A DNA stretch of 64,000 bases from NCBI GenBank assembly GCA_038496445.1, contig JALMLS010000379.1:1-64000 (forward strand), in the 5' to 3' direction. This stretch comes from Trichosphaerium sp. ATCC 40318 (taxonomy: Eukaryota; Discosea; Flabellinia; Trichosidae). Shown here piece by piece: positions 15,792 to 27,624 of the stretch. How positions within the stretch are numbered: position 1 is the stretch's first letter; every line of letters starts with the position of its first letter. The notes under the pieces are model-generated. The model searched no databases. It worked only from the letters and a program-made list of their open reading frames with translations, and was not told where the DNA came from. A program made the translations under genes and the position numbers.

Positions 15792-18700
15792 ATGGCAGAA
15801 AACGAACAAACGAAGGAATCCCACAAGATCGAACTACAGTTCTTTGAGAACGTCTCAAAAGCTCTTAATGTGGACGCTGATACACATAGTAAAGCGAGTG
15901 AGCTTCTGAACAGGTTTTTAGAGCGCCAAACCACCAAAGTAAGCCGTTATTCCTTTCACACTCTTACATTTACGTAAAGAAACCTCAATTGGCGAAAATC
16001 TGGGCAATTTGTGCTCTATACGTAGTAGCGAGCAAATCATTACCAGGTAGCAGTTCTGTGCCATCTTATGTCTCCTTATCCCAACTACTGCGAGAAGCAG
16101 ACGTGAAGTACGCAAAAAAAAGCTTGTATTACACATTTATTTAACCGTGTTTGTTTCCTAGACTAATAGACTTCTTCACACCGCTTAAAAATTTCATGGA
16201 GGTACTTGGCCTCCCACAAAAATGCGTACAATTGGTTCAGAACCTAGAAAAAAAGTTCATGGTTATGAAGATACTATTTTCGAAATACGAGCAGGTTTAC
16301 AACACGCTTTTCATCAAGGTTACTGGTAAGTGTGAAACCCCAAAACAGAACCAAAAAAAAAAAAAAAAAGAAAATTGGCTCACGAGTTTCTAGGTTTATC
16401 CGGCGCTAAGACGAAGAGGCGTACACCATCACAAAAATCATTCGCGTTCGGCTGGTATTTATTCCTCATCACGAGAGGTACAGCAAGCGTGACTTTTGGG
16501 TTTTTTGTATTTTTTTTTGAAAATAGCATGACGCTGTTTTATTCTATTTTTTAACGTGTAAATCTCGTTATTGTGGTTCAAGAGTGCTTACATTATTTTT
16601 TTGAAAGGGAAACTTTTAAAAAACCCGCCAGACCTCATAGAATGTCTCCACTTGCTTCTGTGTTGTCTGGAATTCTCATTGGCTCATATGAAAGAGAACT
16701 TACGGTTACAGCCGCTTACAACACTTTTGAGTGCGTTTTTTTTTCTTTTTTCAAATAATATCACCTAACGCAGTTTAGATAACAAATCTACCACCGCTTT
16801 ACACTATGTATGTACTAAAACTATGAGAGGAGTAAATTATACACAAGTTGCTGTTATAAAGAATAGATTATTTATACCTCTAATGAAGCAGGTATGTGTG
16901 CGCAGAGTTCAAGCGTTTTTGATTGAAACAAATTAGCAATTTTCTTTTTTTTTTTTTTTTTTCGCTTTTTTTTTCCTTGTTTAGGAGTCAAACTCATCGT
17001 TCTTCTTTCTGTAGTTATGCGAATTGGGCTTTATTCAGTTTAATAAAATGGGACGTCCTCCATTGGCGTTATCCAAGAATGATTTTTTTCTTGGTGGTTG
17101 TATGGATAATTTCCTGGATGCAAACTATAGTAAACTAGATAAGGAATATGAAATAATGCATTTTGGATCATGCGATTTTGATGAACGTCTATTCATTAGG
17201 TGCGCCTTTCTATTTACCTTCGCCTACTTTATGGACTAGCGGTTGACTTGTGATTTAGTTATAATATGCAGTTGGCTTCACCTACAAAACGATATACTTC
17301 TTCGGTACACTTTTGACTTTTTAGTCTATTTTCGGATAAAACAAACAAAATACAAATTTCTTTTTTTGGATTTGTTCGATTTTGGTCTTTTTTTTTACCT
17401 GAACTTACGATCTGTTAGCGCCCTAATGCTCCATTGTCTCCAATTAGTGGTGCTGTGGAGAGTGTAAACTGGCTAACAAAACTTCTTTCGAAGCGACCTG
17501 ATAAAGCTAGTGATATCGCACTTACGTTTTTTAAAGCGTGTGCTACAAGTCCACAGAAACAAATTGAAGAGCGTGTGGAAACTTTGTTGTGTATGTGCTT
17601 TTACCCTGCTTTATTTTTCTTATTTCATGATAGCGTCAATTACATTCCAATCTCAGGAAGCTCTTAGAAAGACATTAGCTAGAAAATTGTATTTTTTGTA
17701 CGAACTTGTTTTTTTTTCTTGGGTTATCGTGTTGACTTACACTTTGTTTTAGGTTGCTTGAAGAAATTCTTCTCGGAGAGCAAAAGCGTCTCAAACAAGT
17801 AAGCAATGACACTATTTACTACTATCTTAGCTAACGCTTACGTCTTATTAGCATAACTTTACTACACTTCTCAATCATGATAAATTTCATCGGTCGTTGT
17901 TGGCTGGTTGTTTAGAAATTGTCATTTCTTCCTACAAAATCCTTCACATGGGATTCCCACAAGTTAGTAATAAGTTTGGTATAACACCATTCGATTTTTG
18001 CAAGATAATAGAATGTGTGGTTAAGCATACTCCTGACGACGTATCCTCATTGATAGCTTTTTAAATTTTTTTTTGCTTGAAATTTATATTTTAATGTATT
18101 AATGTTCCTTGACTTACTAAGATGCCTCGTCCAATTGTAAAAGATCTTGTAAGGATAGAAGAGAGTATATTAGAGTTTCATGCCTGGAAAGCAGATTCAC
18201 CATTATTTACATACCTTGATGGGCCACAACAAGAATACCTTAATAGTAAACTTGAAGGTATGTTTTTTTTTTGCTTTTTTTTTCTTGTTACTAATAACAC
18301 CTTCTAGAAACTGGAACTCCTAAAAAACCTACGCTATCTGCTTGTGAGGTATTCAGCACGCCCAAAAAGGCTAAGAATATCCCTACACCTCGTAAAAATA
18401 GAAATCTGTCAATTGAGTTATTTTTCAGAAAAGGTGTGTTTCTATAGTCCTTTGTTTACTCCTTTTATTAACTGTTTTGTCTTTCTAAAGTATCTCACTT
18501 GGCTTCATTACGTATAAGAAAACTTGCTGCTGACTTACAACTAGAACCACACGATATTAGACAGGTACATTTCTTATTTATTTTCTTCTCTTTTTTCTTT
18601 TTTTTTTTGGTCATATTTTCCTTTTTTAGTTTGGACTCTAGTCTCCTTACTCTTTGCTTGTAGATTGAATATGCGTTTTTATACATTTTAACACAAAAGA

Positions 18701-19607
18701 CGGAGATTGTAAAGAATAGACATATTGATCAAATTATAATGTGCTGCCTTTATGGTATAGCAAAAGTGAATCAAATTGATCTATTATTCAAAGGCATTGT
18801 ACAGAAATACCTTGAACAACCACAAGCAACGCGAAAGGTAAACCTACCATACTTTTTTTGTTAGAATGCGGGCTTTTATTCTAAGATCCCTGCTTAGGTG
18901 TACACAAACGTTCTTTTGAATGATGGTGTTGAAGGCGATATTATTAAATTTTACAATACAGTTTTTGTAAAACAACTTGAGGGATTTCTCATGAAGTTTC
19001 AAAACGGAACACCTGCGCGACGTCAAGAGTACGTAGTCTTTATTTATAGTACAAGATCTAAACTTCTCTAGACTTGACGCAAACGGACCTAGAACACCAT
19101 TTAAATCACCTCAAAAAATATCTAACTTGTGGGTCTCGCCGCTTAAACGAGGTGCGTTCATCCTTCCTTTTTGCTCTGGTTAGTATTTATACTTATGCGA
19201 TGTATACAGGTGGTCATATTAGAACTCCTTTGAGTCTGCGTTATAAGATTGGAAATCCAAAAACCGCATTTTATCAGATCGGTGTTTCTCCAAAAAGAGA
19301 GCTGAAGACAATAAACACAAAGCTCATGAGCCCTGGAGCGCGTAGGCGTATTAATTTCGATAGTGCTGCGCAACCAGAATCCCCTACAAGTAATCGGTTA
19401 AAGCGTAAACTAACAGAGGAAGAGGTTGTGTTTACAGATGCAATCCAAGTACGTCCCATTTTTTCGTGAGCTTTGAAAGTCATGTTTTATTTTCCCTTCT
19501 TTTCCTCCAGATTTTAACCTTTTTCTCTGTAGAACTTGCGTAATAGTACAGATGTTGTAGTTCCAGCTGCGAAGAGAGCTAGAAGCGAGTCACAGCAATC
19601 AGCGTGA
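15792..19607 (+). CDS. Retinoblastoma-family pocket protein
   Basis: Cell-cycle repressor that binds E2F/DP. It starts MAENEQTKESHKIELQFF, followed by an N-terminal RB domain (LIDFFTPLKNFMEVLGL). Pocket A covers about 17430-18240: PISGAVESVNWLTKLLSKR, DKFHRSLLAGCLEIV, FDFCKIIECV, and ADSPLFTYL, the last equivalent to SDSPLF in human RB. A spacer with STPKKAKNIPTPRK precedes pocket B (about 18400-19030): IELFFRKVSHLASLRIRKL, RHIDQIIMCCLYGIAKV, IIKFYNTVFVKQLEGF. The C-terminal tail has several SP/TP sites (PRTPFKSPQK, VSPLKR, GVSPKRE) for cyclin-dependent kinases, and a KRKL basic patch. More than ten short introns, mostly GTACG/GTAAG...TAG. One intron (about 19031) must be joined in the frame giving QELDANGPRTPF. 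Middle exons between 16390 and 17430 are only partly resolved. Confidence 0.9.
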
Positions 19608-20317
19608 TCGTTTTAACGGTTCCCCTTTCGAAGGTTTTTTGGTAACACAAACTATTTGAATCTATTAAAATGCCGCCACTAATGTTAGGTAAAAAAAAGT
19701 GTGCTGGTAGTGTAATTTTAAGTTGTAAATGTAACTATAACAATGTAAAGAACCCAAATGGCTATAGTGTAGTAGTTTTTGCCTGGTAGTACTTCTACAA
19801 AACCAGAACCCTTTGTACAAAAATCTTAGCGACTAGCTCTGACCTTTTCTGCTTTTTATTTTATTTGGTTTTGTCAGCCACTGGTTAACCAAACGTCGTC
19901 TTCTTAAACGAGGTTGTTAGAAACTAAGGTGGCCTTGGTATAAGGGCGTATTTCGTTTTGTAAAACGTGTTGCGAACCAGATCTGCTGAAAATATCTATT
20001 TCACGCCTTAGCATTTGCAGGCGATCAATACCTCATAGCAGCGATGTGGACAAAAATAGGGTTGTAGTAAAGTCTAAGGAGTATACCAGCACTAACTATA
20101 TGCTCCAAATTGGATTATCAGGTGTTTCGGTTGGCTCAACGTGATTTTTCGAAGATGAGTGTAACGGCACGTACCATTTTTTTTATGCTCTCTTGCATAT
20201 CTATGAGCGTAGAAGATTTCGTAGAGTGACCAACAACGTCGTTTGTACGAACTAATTTGAAATAGGATGAACTACTAAAACCACGTATTAGACACTTGTG
20301 TATACACTATATACGAT
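19608..20317. other. Intergenic, no gene recognised
   Basis: Follows the RB stop codon. Poly-T tracts and short open frames only; probably the RB 3' UTR and the upstream region of the next gene. Confidence 0.5.
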
Positions 20318-20945
20318 ATGGACGCTTTCTGTGCTCATTGTAGCAGTACTCAAATCATCGGTAAGTATTCTTGTTGCAAACTTGCAAAAAACAAAACGAC
20401 ACTGAAAGAGTTACATTGTTTACTATTGTACATTTAGGTTTTTTTTTACATTTTTTTGTTGGTTTGCCAAAGTCGAAGTTCGGTAGAGTTAATTAATCAA
20501 GCTCTAGGCGCCAATGGTAGCTTCAATGGAGTTCCAAAGTATATAGGCTGCATGGGAGACCACTGTGATTCGGTTTCAACGCGTTCGGCTGATGTGGCGC
20601 TTGGCAGAAGGTTATTTTGTTCCTCGTACGTTGGAACGAACTCTATGCGCTTCTTGAAAGTAACAACAGATACCCGTGCTTGTACAATCTCGGTATTGGT
20701 CGATCTCTTCGTTGATCGTCTCAATAGTCGGTTGTATGAGCATCTGGTAAAGTTGCGGATCGATTTAATAATGGTTGACATGCTGCGCTTCTCAAGATTT
20801 TTTAATTTAGTGTTGGTAAGTTCCTCCTGCTGTTGAAAATTCGCTTTTTTGGACTATTTTTACGTATTAGGATCTTTCTAACGCTAGTCGCTACCCACTA
20901 TCGCGTATTATTGAAGTCAAAAGAGGCTTCTCTGTAGGACGGTAA
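20318..20945 (+). CDS. Small unrecognised protein with N-terminal CxxC
   Basis: Exon 1 is a short ATG exon reading MDAFCAHCSSTQII before a GTAAGT donor. A TAG acceptor at about 20485 keeps the frame and gives ELINQALGANGSFNGVPKY. A further intron (GTAAGTTCC...TTAG) leads to a last exon LDLSNASRYPLSRII ending at TAA. The total is about 145 residues. The CAHC could be half of a zinc site but no second half is evident. Additional introns inside the large exon are possible, as a GTACGTTGG lies at about 20628. No family recognised. Confidence 0.45.
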
Positions 20946-21312
20946 AAAATAAAAAAAACCCAAGTTTCGCGTTTTTTCTGATGTCTATTAAATTTCTCAT
21001 GTTGCACGTAGTTTGGCTTCTCTTAGCCTTCTCACGCGACATCACCATAATTATCGTAATTTACGAAGTACTAGATCGGGTTTTGAGGGTTTTTTAAAAT
21101 TAGCGAAAAAGTCTGTCGTTTTCGTCATGTGCACTTTCCTTTTTTGACTTTTTTGACCCGTTAGCTCCGGAAATACTTCTAAACTCATTTCTATGTCGAT
21201 TAAGAGGTAATCAGGTTTGAAATTCTCAAGTTTTTTTGAAAAAACACGACCGAGTTTTGCGCCTTTTAGTAACAATTATTTGGTTCACGAGCTTCGCACT
21301 TCTTTATTCGAC

Positions 21313-22307
21313 ATGGCCAGATTACTCAAATCCTTTTCACGCTCTACTCGGTCTTTCTTCAACGCTGTTATCGGCAGGACTCCTAAACAAGGTATTAAAG
21401 TCAAAAAGTCGAAACTGGGCGAAGGCACTTGTGGCTCTGTGTTTAAAGCACACGACAGGACAAGTGGGGCAAAGCTCGCTGCAAAAGTAGTTAATTCTAC
21501 TGGAAAGAGCAGAGCTCGTTGTAGAACCATGGTTAGAGTACTGGTACGTCCTCATTTCTTGATTTACTGAAACGGTTTTTTTGTTTCTACTTATTGCAGC
21601 AATTCAACTCGTTTTTCTAACTCTATTGCTATTAGAAAACAGAATTCGAGCTATCTAGAGTTGTATCATGCGAAAACATACTCGAGCCGGTGGATTTTAT
21701 CGAAAATGGTAGCGACGCTGCGTTGGTAACACCAAGAGCACTTTGCGATGCTGAGCATTTAGAAAACTTGGAAGAAGAGGCTATTGCTACTATTGTGAAG
21801 GCCACACTGAATGCAGTATTTAAACTGCACAGTGCCGGTATTATTCACCGTGATATCAAAGCAGAAAACGTCCTTATCACCAGAGACTATGTCCCTAAAT
21901 TAACCGACTTTGGAATTGCAAGTTACATCACTGACATCGAAGGATATACACTATTTGATGGCACCTTTGGGTTCGTTCCACCTACTGTTAAAGAACTTGG
22001 TTATACCGAAGCAAGCGACATTTATGCTATTGGTATGATGGCTATACAACTAGCTATGGACTCTGATGAGAGTTTACCTACGATGGAAAACGACAAAGAC
22101 ATTTTTGAAGAAAGTGGAAGAATGGCCAAAAAAGCCTATCAAGTATTTATTGATAAACAATGGGTTAGCAAAGACTTTGTGGAATTTGTCGATCTATGCT
22201 TGGACCTTACATATTCACCTTCTGCGGAAGATTTGATGGGCCTCCCATTTATATCAAACGCTCTTAGTACTGAAGATTTCAAAAAAGAAGTGAAGAAGAG
22301 TATTTGA
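21313..22307 (+). CDS. Serine/threonine protein kinase
   Basis: Two exons joined over one GTACGT...TTAG intron (about 21544-21634). Kinase subdomains: Gly-loop KLGEGTCGSVFKAH, lysine in KLAAKVVN, catalytic loop HRDIKAENVLI, metal-binding TDFGIA, then GTFGFVPPT in place of the usual APE, and DIYAIGMM. A basic N-terminus MARLLKSFSRSTRSFFN precedes the kinase domain and little follows it, so the protein is about 300 residues and essentially a bare catalytic domain. HRD, DFG and the lysine are present, so it is probably active. HRDIKAEN is usual in STE20/STE11-like kinases, but I would not assign a subfamily. Confidence 0.88.
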
Positions 22308-22954
22308 ATTTCTACAACATAACCTTTGTACATACTTTCTTTGTAACATAGCACTTGTATTATAAAAAAATAGCACTCACTCTTGTGTCGTTGTTCAGTG
22401 CCCAACATATGATTTATTTACTCTATGCTCGTTTTAATTGCAGCTGGTCTCAGCAAAAGACGTGGTGACCTCTTTGCTACAACAATTCTACCACATCCAT
22501 ACAAGTGGAGAGGAATTGTTGTTTGCTATTTGATGGTGCTTACGAGTGTGCAACTGTGAATAAATTTAAGCAGCGTAATCGGCTGTACTTAGTTGTATTG
22601 ATATTATATGTCAAACTGCAGCTGCGTTCTTACAATCATTGGTACCTTGTTTATTTCTTAACTATACAACTAGCTGTGCCAGTAGACTTCATCCATGAAT
22701 CCAATGTTAGGAACTTCGAAAAGCAACAATATGACTGGTAGTACAATATCATTATGATGTTCTTCGTCTTCCTTTGTTTTACATAGAGTGACAACATTGT
22801 CGTAGTTGTAAAACAAAACTGAGAAGTGGTTTTACCACCTTATGTTCCTTGTGTTTGTAAAAAAAGGGCAAAGATAACTGAACTATTTGGTCTTATGTTG
22901 CGTGTTCTATTGTACATTTTTGTTTCTTATCAGACTGCTAAGACATGAATATTG
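22308..22954. other. Intergenic, no gene recognised
   Basis: Lies between the convergent ends of the kinase gene and the short membrane-protein gene. Several open frames exist but none has a start, coding texture and splice sites that agree. Confidence 0.45.
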
Positions 22955-23332
22955 TTACACTGCACTTTGTTGTGCTTCGTGTGAAACACTTATTGGTCCA
23001 TTTTCAAGTAGAGGAGAGTTGATATTCTTAGAACCACGGCTTCCTTTAGTTCTTGTAACGAAGAAGACGACAACAACTACAATGAACATAACGACGCCGA
23101 AAAAAGCCATCAGTGTAACAACAGCAATAAAAAAAGGCTCTTGGTTATCACCAGCATCATCATTAGACGGTTGTTGCTGTTCATTAACATCACCCGACAC
23201 TTTAATTTTAGGGTCATCTTCTTGTGATGAGTGGCTTTGTTTTGTTGATTGGGTTGACGTCGTTAACGCTTTTGAAGTTCTAGTTTGTTCACTCTTTGCT
23301 TTGACATTTACCACGAATGCTAACAGCATCAT
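22955..23332 (-). CDS. Short single-pass membrane protein, unknown function
   Basis: A 125-residue uninterrupted frame starting MMLLAFVVNVKAKS, which looks like a signal peptide. The ectodomain of about 60 residues is Ser/Thr/Gln/Asp-rich (KALTTSTQSTKQSHSSQEDD). A strong transmembrane segment follows (FIAVVTLMAFFGVVMFIVVV), then a basic RTKGSRGSKN stop-transfer and a short cytoplasmic tail. The layout is that of a small type I membrane protein with a probably O-glycosylated stalk. An upstream exon cannot be excluded. No family recognised. Confidence 0.5.
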   Translation of the reverse strand: MMLLAFVVNVKAKSEQTRTSKALTTSTQSTKQSHSSQEDDPKIKVSGDVNEQQQPSNDDAGDNQEPFFIAVVTLMAFFGVVMFIVVVVVFFVTRTKGSRGSKNINSPLLENGPISVSHEAQQSAV

Positions 23333-23579
23333 CGCCACGAGAACCACTCTCTATTTAATAAGTGAGTTTCATGACGAGTTTAAACAAGTATGAGCGGTTT
23401 TTAGCGAAATTAAAAGCGTTATGTTTAAACGTACAGTGCTGGGCATGTGTGTTTAACTTGTACAGTTGATAGACGTCTTGCTGCTTTCTTTTGACTATTG
23501 CGGAGAATTTGTTTAAAGTGAGTTGTGTTGCACAGTTTACTATTTTACTGAAATGAACTATTTTGATTTTGTTCACGGC

Positions 23580-23735
23580 CAAAAGGTTTGCCCTGACAGA
23601 AAAAAAAAAAAGTTCAACTTGAGAATAGCTCCATCCAAAGGTCTAAAAGCTCTAATCTAAGCTACAACGTTTACCCTGACAGAATCTTCAGCTTGAGCTA
23701 AGCCCGGCTAAAAGGTTTGCCCTGCCTAGAGGTTA
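23580..23735. repeat. Three imperfect copies of a GGTTTGCCCTGACAG motif
   Basis: AAGGTTTGCCCTGACAGA (about 23583), CGTTTACCCTGACAGA (about 23669) and AAGGTTTGCCCTGCCTAGA (about 23711). Each is followed at a similar distance by CAACTTGAG or CAGCTTGAG-like sequence in the first two. It lies in the 790 bp gap (23333-24121) before the first LRR gene, which otherwise holds no gene I can see. Origin unknown. Confidence 0.5.
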
Positions 23736-24121
23736 ACTGTTCCAGCAGTTGATTAGCTTGTTACAAAGGATCTTAACTTGCTAACGCGACATGATGAAAA
23801 TTGTTTGAACACAAATTATGTAATGCTCATCGGAACCAGTACTACTGAGGAATGACTTCCGTTACTATAGCTAAGGAACTGGCAGAGGTCTGGTGTGTGA
23901 AGGAAGGTAGCTTTGAGTAACACATTATACGATGGCTATCAAAGAATCAAGAAAGCCTATCGGCTATCACACGGCTACCATTCGCAGAAAATACTTAAAA
24001 ACGAGCAAAGAGCCTGTAAGGAAGTTACTATACTGAACTTGAGGCTGGCTAAAGACTGCACAGCAAGTAGCTTAACCGTGAGTCGTTAAGTATTACGTCT
24101 CCACACCACACGCTGAAATTC

Positions 24122-25453
24122 ATGAGTACTTTAGCCATTTCTCTTGAACAGGTGATAAGATACTATAATGAACACCATACGGAGTCATACAGCAAAATAA
24201 AGAAAGAACTACATCAAACGTTTATTAAACAAGTTGAAAGTATTCTAAATAACTCTAACACAAGTCTAATGCAACAAATCGATAAGCTTCTACTCCAACA
24301 CGTTGTTTCTGCCACAATGGGCGCTCCAACAAGCGAACACAGAGAGTACGCTAGTATCCAGTAAAACCCCAAAAATTGGCTACATTTCAAACTCTGTATG
24401 TTGTTTTGTTTTAATTGTTTGACTCATAGAGATCACGTGACAAACAAAGAACCAACCCTTGTAAGTATTCCTACAGAGGTTTTATCTATTATTTTACATC
24501 ACACAGAATCAAAATCAAGGTTTTCTGCAGCTCAGTCATGTCGTTTAATGGCAAATGTCATTCATGATGTTGTTGGTTATAAACGACTAAAAATATCAAC
24601 CATTTCAGATATTTTGAAGATTATCAAGTACAAAGGAGTAATGAAGTACAGCATAATTAGATTATGTGGGAGTATTCAAAATACATATTTTTCACTACTA
24701 TCTGGATGTTGTCACATCAAAATGTCAAGTAGACACAGCAGTCATATAACTGATGTTGATCTTAAAAACATGTCAGGTGTTAAACTCATTCACCTTCAAA
24801 ACAATCAACATATAACTGATGAAGGAATCAAAGCACTTGCTGGCGTTCACACTATAGATCTTCAAGGTACAAATATTACAGATGAAGGTGTCAAAGCGCT
24901 TAAAGGTGTTCATAAAATTTACCTGAGTGATTGCAAGTATGTAACAGATGAAGGAATCAAAGAACTTGCTGGTGTTCATACTATCGATCTTGAGGATTGT
25001 GAAAAGATATCAGATGAAGGAGTGAAGGCACTGAAGGGAGTTCACACCATTAATCTGTCCAACACCTCAGTGACAGATGAAAGCATTGTTGAGTTGAAAG
25101 GTGTTCACACAATTAGTCTTCGTAATTGTGAGAACATATCAGATGAAGGTGTCAAGGCACTGAAAGGTGTTCATAATATTAACCTCTGCCAGTGTTTTAA
25201 TATTTCAGATGAAGGCATCATGGCACTAAAAGGTGTTCATACGATTGATCTTTCGTGTACTGAAGCAACAAATGCATGTATGAGAAGCCTCAGAGGTGTT
25301 CATAGTATTAACCTTAGTCAGTGTCAGGACATATCAGATGAGGGTATTAAAGAACTAAAAGGAGTTCATACCATTGATCTTTGGAATACCTCGGTGACAC
25401 AGTACACCATTAAAGAACTTACTGGTGCTGTTAAAATTAATAGTAGATGGTAA
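24122..25453 (+). CDS. F-box-like leucine-rich repeat protein A
   Basis: Exon 1 (24122-24345) encodes a helical N-terminal domain (SLEQVIRYYNEHH, ILNNSNTSLMQQIDKLL). An 84 nt GTACGC...TAG intron follows, then exon 2 begins DHVTNKEPTLVSIPTEV. The IPTEVLSIILHHTESKSR segment resembles the first helices of an F-box. It is followed by at least ten cysteine-type LRRs of about 23-26 residues with consensus GVHTIDLxxCxxITDEGIKAL. The protein ends after the last repeat. LRR proteins of this kind usually recruit substrates to SCF ubiquitin ligases, but the F-box is weak. It is a paralogue of the gene at 25812-27305 and converges with it tail to tail. The large exon with almost no introns is unusual here. 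Confidence 0.8.
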
Positions 25454-25811
25454 CGGCTAGAAAACGGAAGTCAACTCTTTGACATACACAATAAACAAGT
25501 TAGTTTTAGCGACTTGACGGTGGCAAGCTAGAAGGAGAGTATAAAGCCTTTCATAGAAATGGTCAATTACAAACCATGGTACATTATAAGGCTGGTAACC
25601 GTGATGGAGATTCAAGTGTTGGTCAACGTGGAACTTTGCTCAAGCATTGTATGTTTGTCAATGACGTGTGCAACAACCTATTGTGAGAGCACATACAAAG
25701 AAGATGAAAAGCCAAAAACGTCTTAATCGCATTGTGAACCAATAAACCAATAGTTTTTTCTAGGAAGTCATAACTGTGTGACGCTGAAATTTTTTTATTT
25801 TTTTCCTGATA

Positions 25812-27305
25812 CTAGTAGTATGTTCCGTTATAACCATTCAAGCATTCTTCTATGAAAAATACATAATAGTCAACTGGTTGAGCACGTACATCAAGCAATG
25901 TATGCACATTTGAACTGAGACAATGTACATCAATAGCAAAAAGAGCAGGTCTTAGCAAGTTGAGACCTTCACTTGTTAGGTGTTCACAATTGCTGACACC
26001 AATGGTATGAACACCCATTAGTGCTTTGATGCCTTCATCTGTAACTGAAGTACCCTTAAGGTTGATAGCATAAACTCCTGCAAGTGCTTTTAAACCTTCA
26101 TCTGTCACTGCAGTACCCGAGAGATCAATGATATGGACACCTCTTAGTGCTTTGATACCTTCATCTGTTATTGACGTATTTCCAACATTAATAACCCTAA
26201 CACCTGCCATGGCTTTGATGCCCTCGTCTGTCACTCCTGTTCTATTGACATAAATAGTATGAACGCCTTTCAGTGTTTTAATACCTTTATCGGTAACTTC
26301 AGTGCCTGACAGAACAATTCTATTATCTCCCTTTAATACCATAACACCGTCATCTGTTACTGAAGTACAGGAAAGGTCAATATCGTGAACACCTTGCAAT
26401 GATTTGATACCTTCATCTGTTATATTTTCGCACTCTCTGAGGTTTATAGTATGAACTCCAGCAAGTGCTTTGATTCCATCATCTGTCACTGTAGTCCGAG
26501 AGAGGTCAATAGTATGTATACCGCACAGTCCCTTGATACCTTCATCTGTAATGTGCTTACAACGTGTGAGGTTTATGGAATGGATACCTGCAAGTGCCTT
26601 CAGGTCATGATCATTTATAACACTACTTTTCTTATGCAACTCAGCTGTACTTCTAAGGAAGTTTGTATCAAGGTTGTTACACCCAGACAATAGTGAATAT
26701 AGAGAATTGTTTTCAACATTCAAAACTATTTTTGTGTTGTTCATGGCACCCTTGTACTGTCTGACCTTTAAGATATCTGGGAGGTCATAAATATACACCT
26801 CTTTGTATCCTACAACATCGTGGATGATATCAGACATCAACTGACATGACTGAGCAATAGCAAATCTCTGTTTTGCATCTGTATGATGCAAAATAGTTGA
26901 AATAACTTCTGGAGGAAAACTAAGTATATTTGGCGTGTTGTGTTGTATTGTTTGTGCTCTTATTGATCATCTTTAGTAAAGCGAGTGTATAGTGAGTACG
27001 TACTGTCGTGTTTGCTTGAGATTTGGTAACACCATGTCTTCTGAAAGCGTTGAGCGTTGTTTTAGCATAGTTGCGCCCCTGGAAAGTACTTCGGGGCGTA
27101 TGGTTGCACTAACGGCTGTATCGATGCTTTTGGATAGATATTTATCAAGTTGTTGTACAAGGCTCGTATTTGAAATGTTTAAGATTGTTTTAAGTCGTTC
27201 TACGAATATTTCAGGTTGCTTTGCAATAATTTTATTGAATTCGTCTTTGTGGTTCTTCCTGTAGTATGTGATCGCTTGATCAACTGAAACACAAGGTAAA
27301 TACAT
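25812..27305 (-). CDS. F-box-like leucine-rich repeat protein B
   Basis: Paralogue of the gene at 24122 with the same plan. The N-terminal helical domain (SVDQAITYYRKNHKDE, ILNISNTSLVQQLDKYL) is followed by one intron (GTACGT at about 26998, acceptor TAAG), then ILSFPPEVISTILHHTDAK, IHDVVGYKEVYIYDL and about ten LRRs (GVHTINLRECENITDEGI and similar). Within the repeats, units with a Cys alternate with units reading SxTxVTDEG. The C-terminus differs from A: it has an extra stretch of about 45 residues ending NGYNGTYY. The N-terminal domain and intron position are shared with A, showing that both arose by duplication followed by inversion. Confidence 0.8.
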
Positions 27306-27624
27306 GATTTAACAAGGTTAACGGATAGACCTTTGAGTACAAATTAAGTAATCGCGTATTCTTTGTTAAGGCACTCAAGATTTTTGACTTTCGATTTTTT
27401 TTGTGTTGATCATAAGGATTTACTACAAAATTTAAGTGACAAAGTCATTCAAGTTTAACACATTTTAGATTCAAGTTAATAAAGAACACGTTGTATATTA
27501 AGACCCACGTAAAGTATCTACATCAATTTTACAGTACAAAGGTTTATTTTAACATTGTGAGTTCCAATTCAGGTTTAAACTTGTGGCCACATACAGTCTA
27601 TGTTCGCTCTGTTTTTTTTGCTTG

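Noticed and set aside
15544-15937. Overlapping open frames on both strands before the RB gene
   Set aside because: They span the E2F-like promoter and first RB exon; no homology and no matching splice sites.
20497-20781. Minus-strand frame of 94 residues
   Set aside because: No ATG context or splice partners; the plus-strand exon joins an ATG exon in phase and ends at a stop through a further intron.
22887-23393. Plus-strand open frame of 168 residues
   Set aside because: Antisense to the short membrane-protein gene, whose signal peptide and transmembrane helix are far more plausible.
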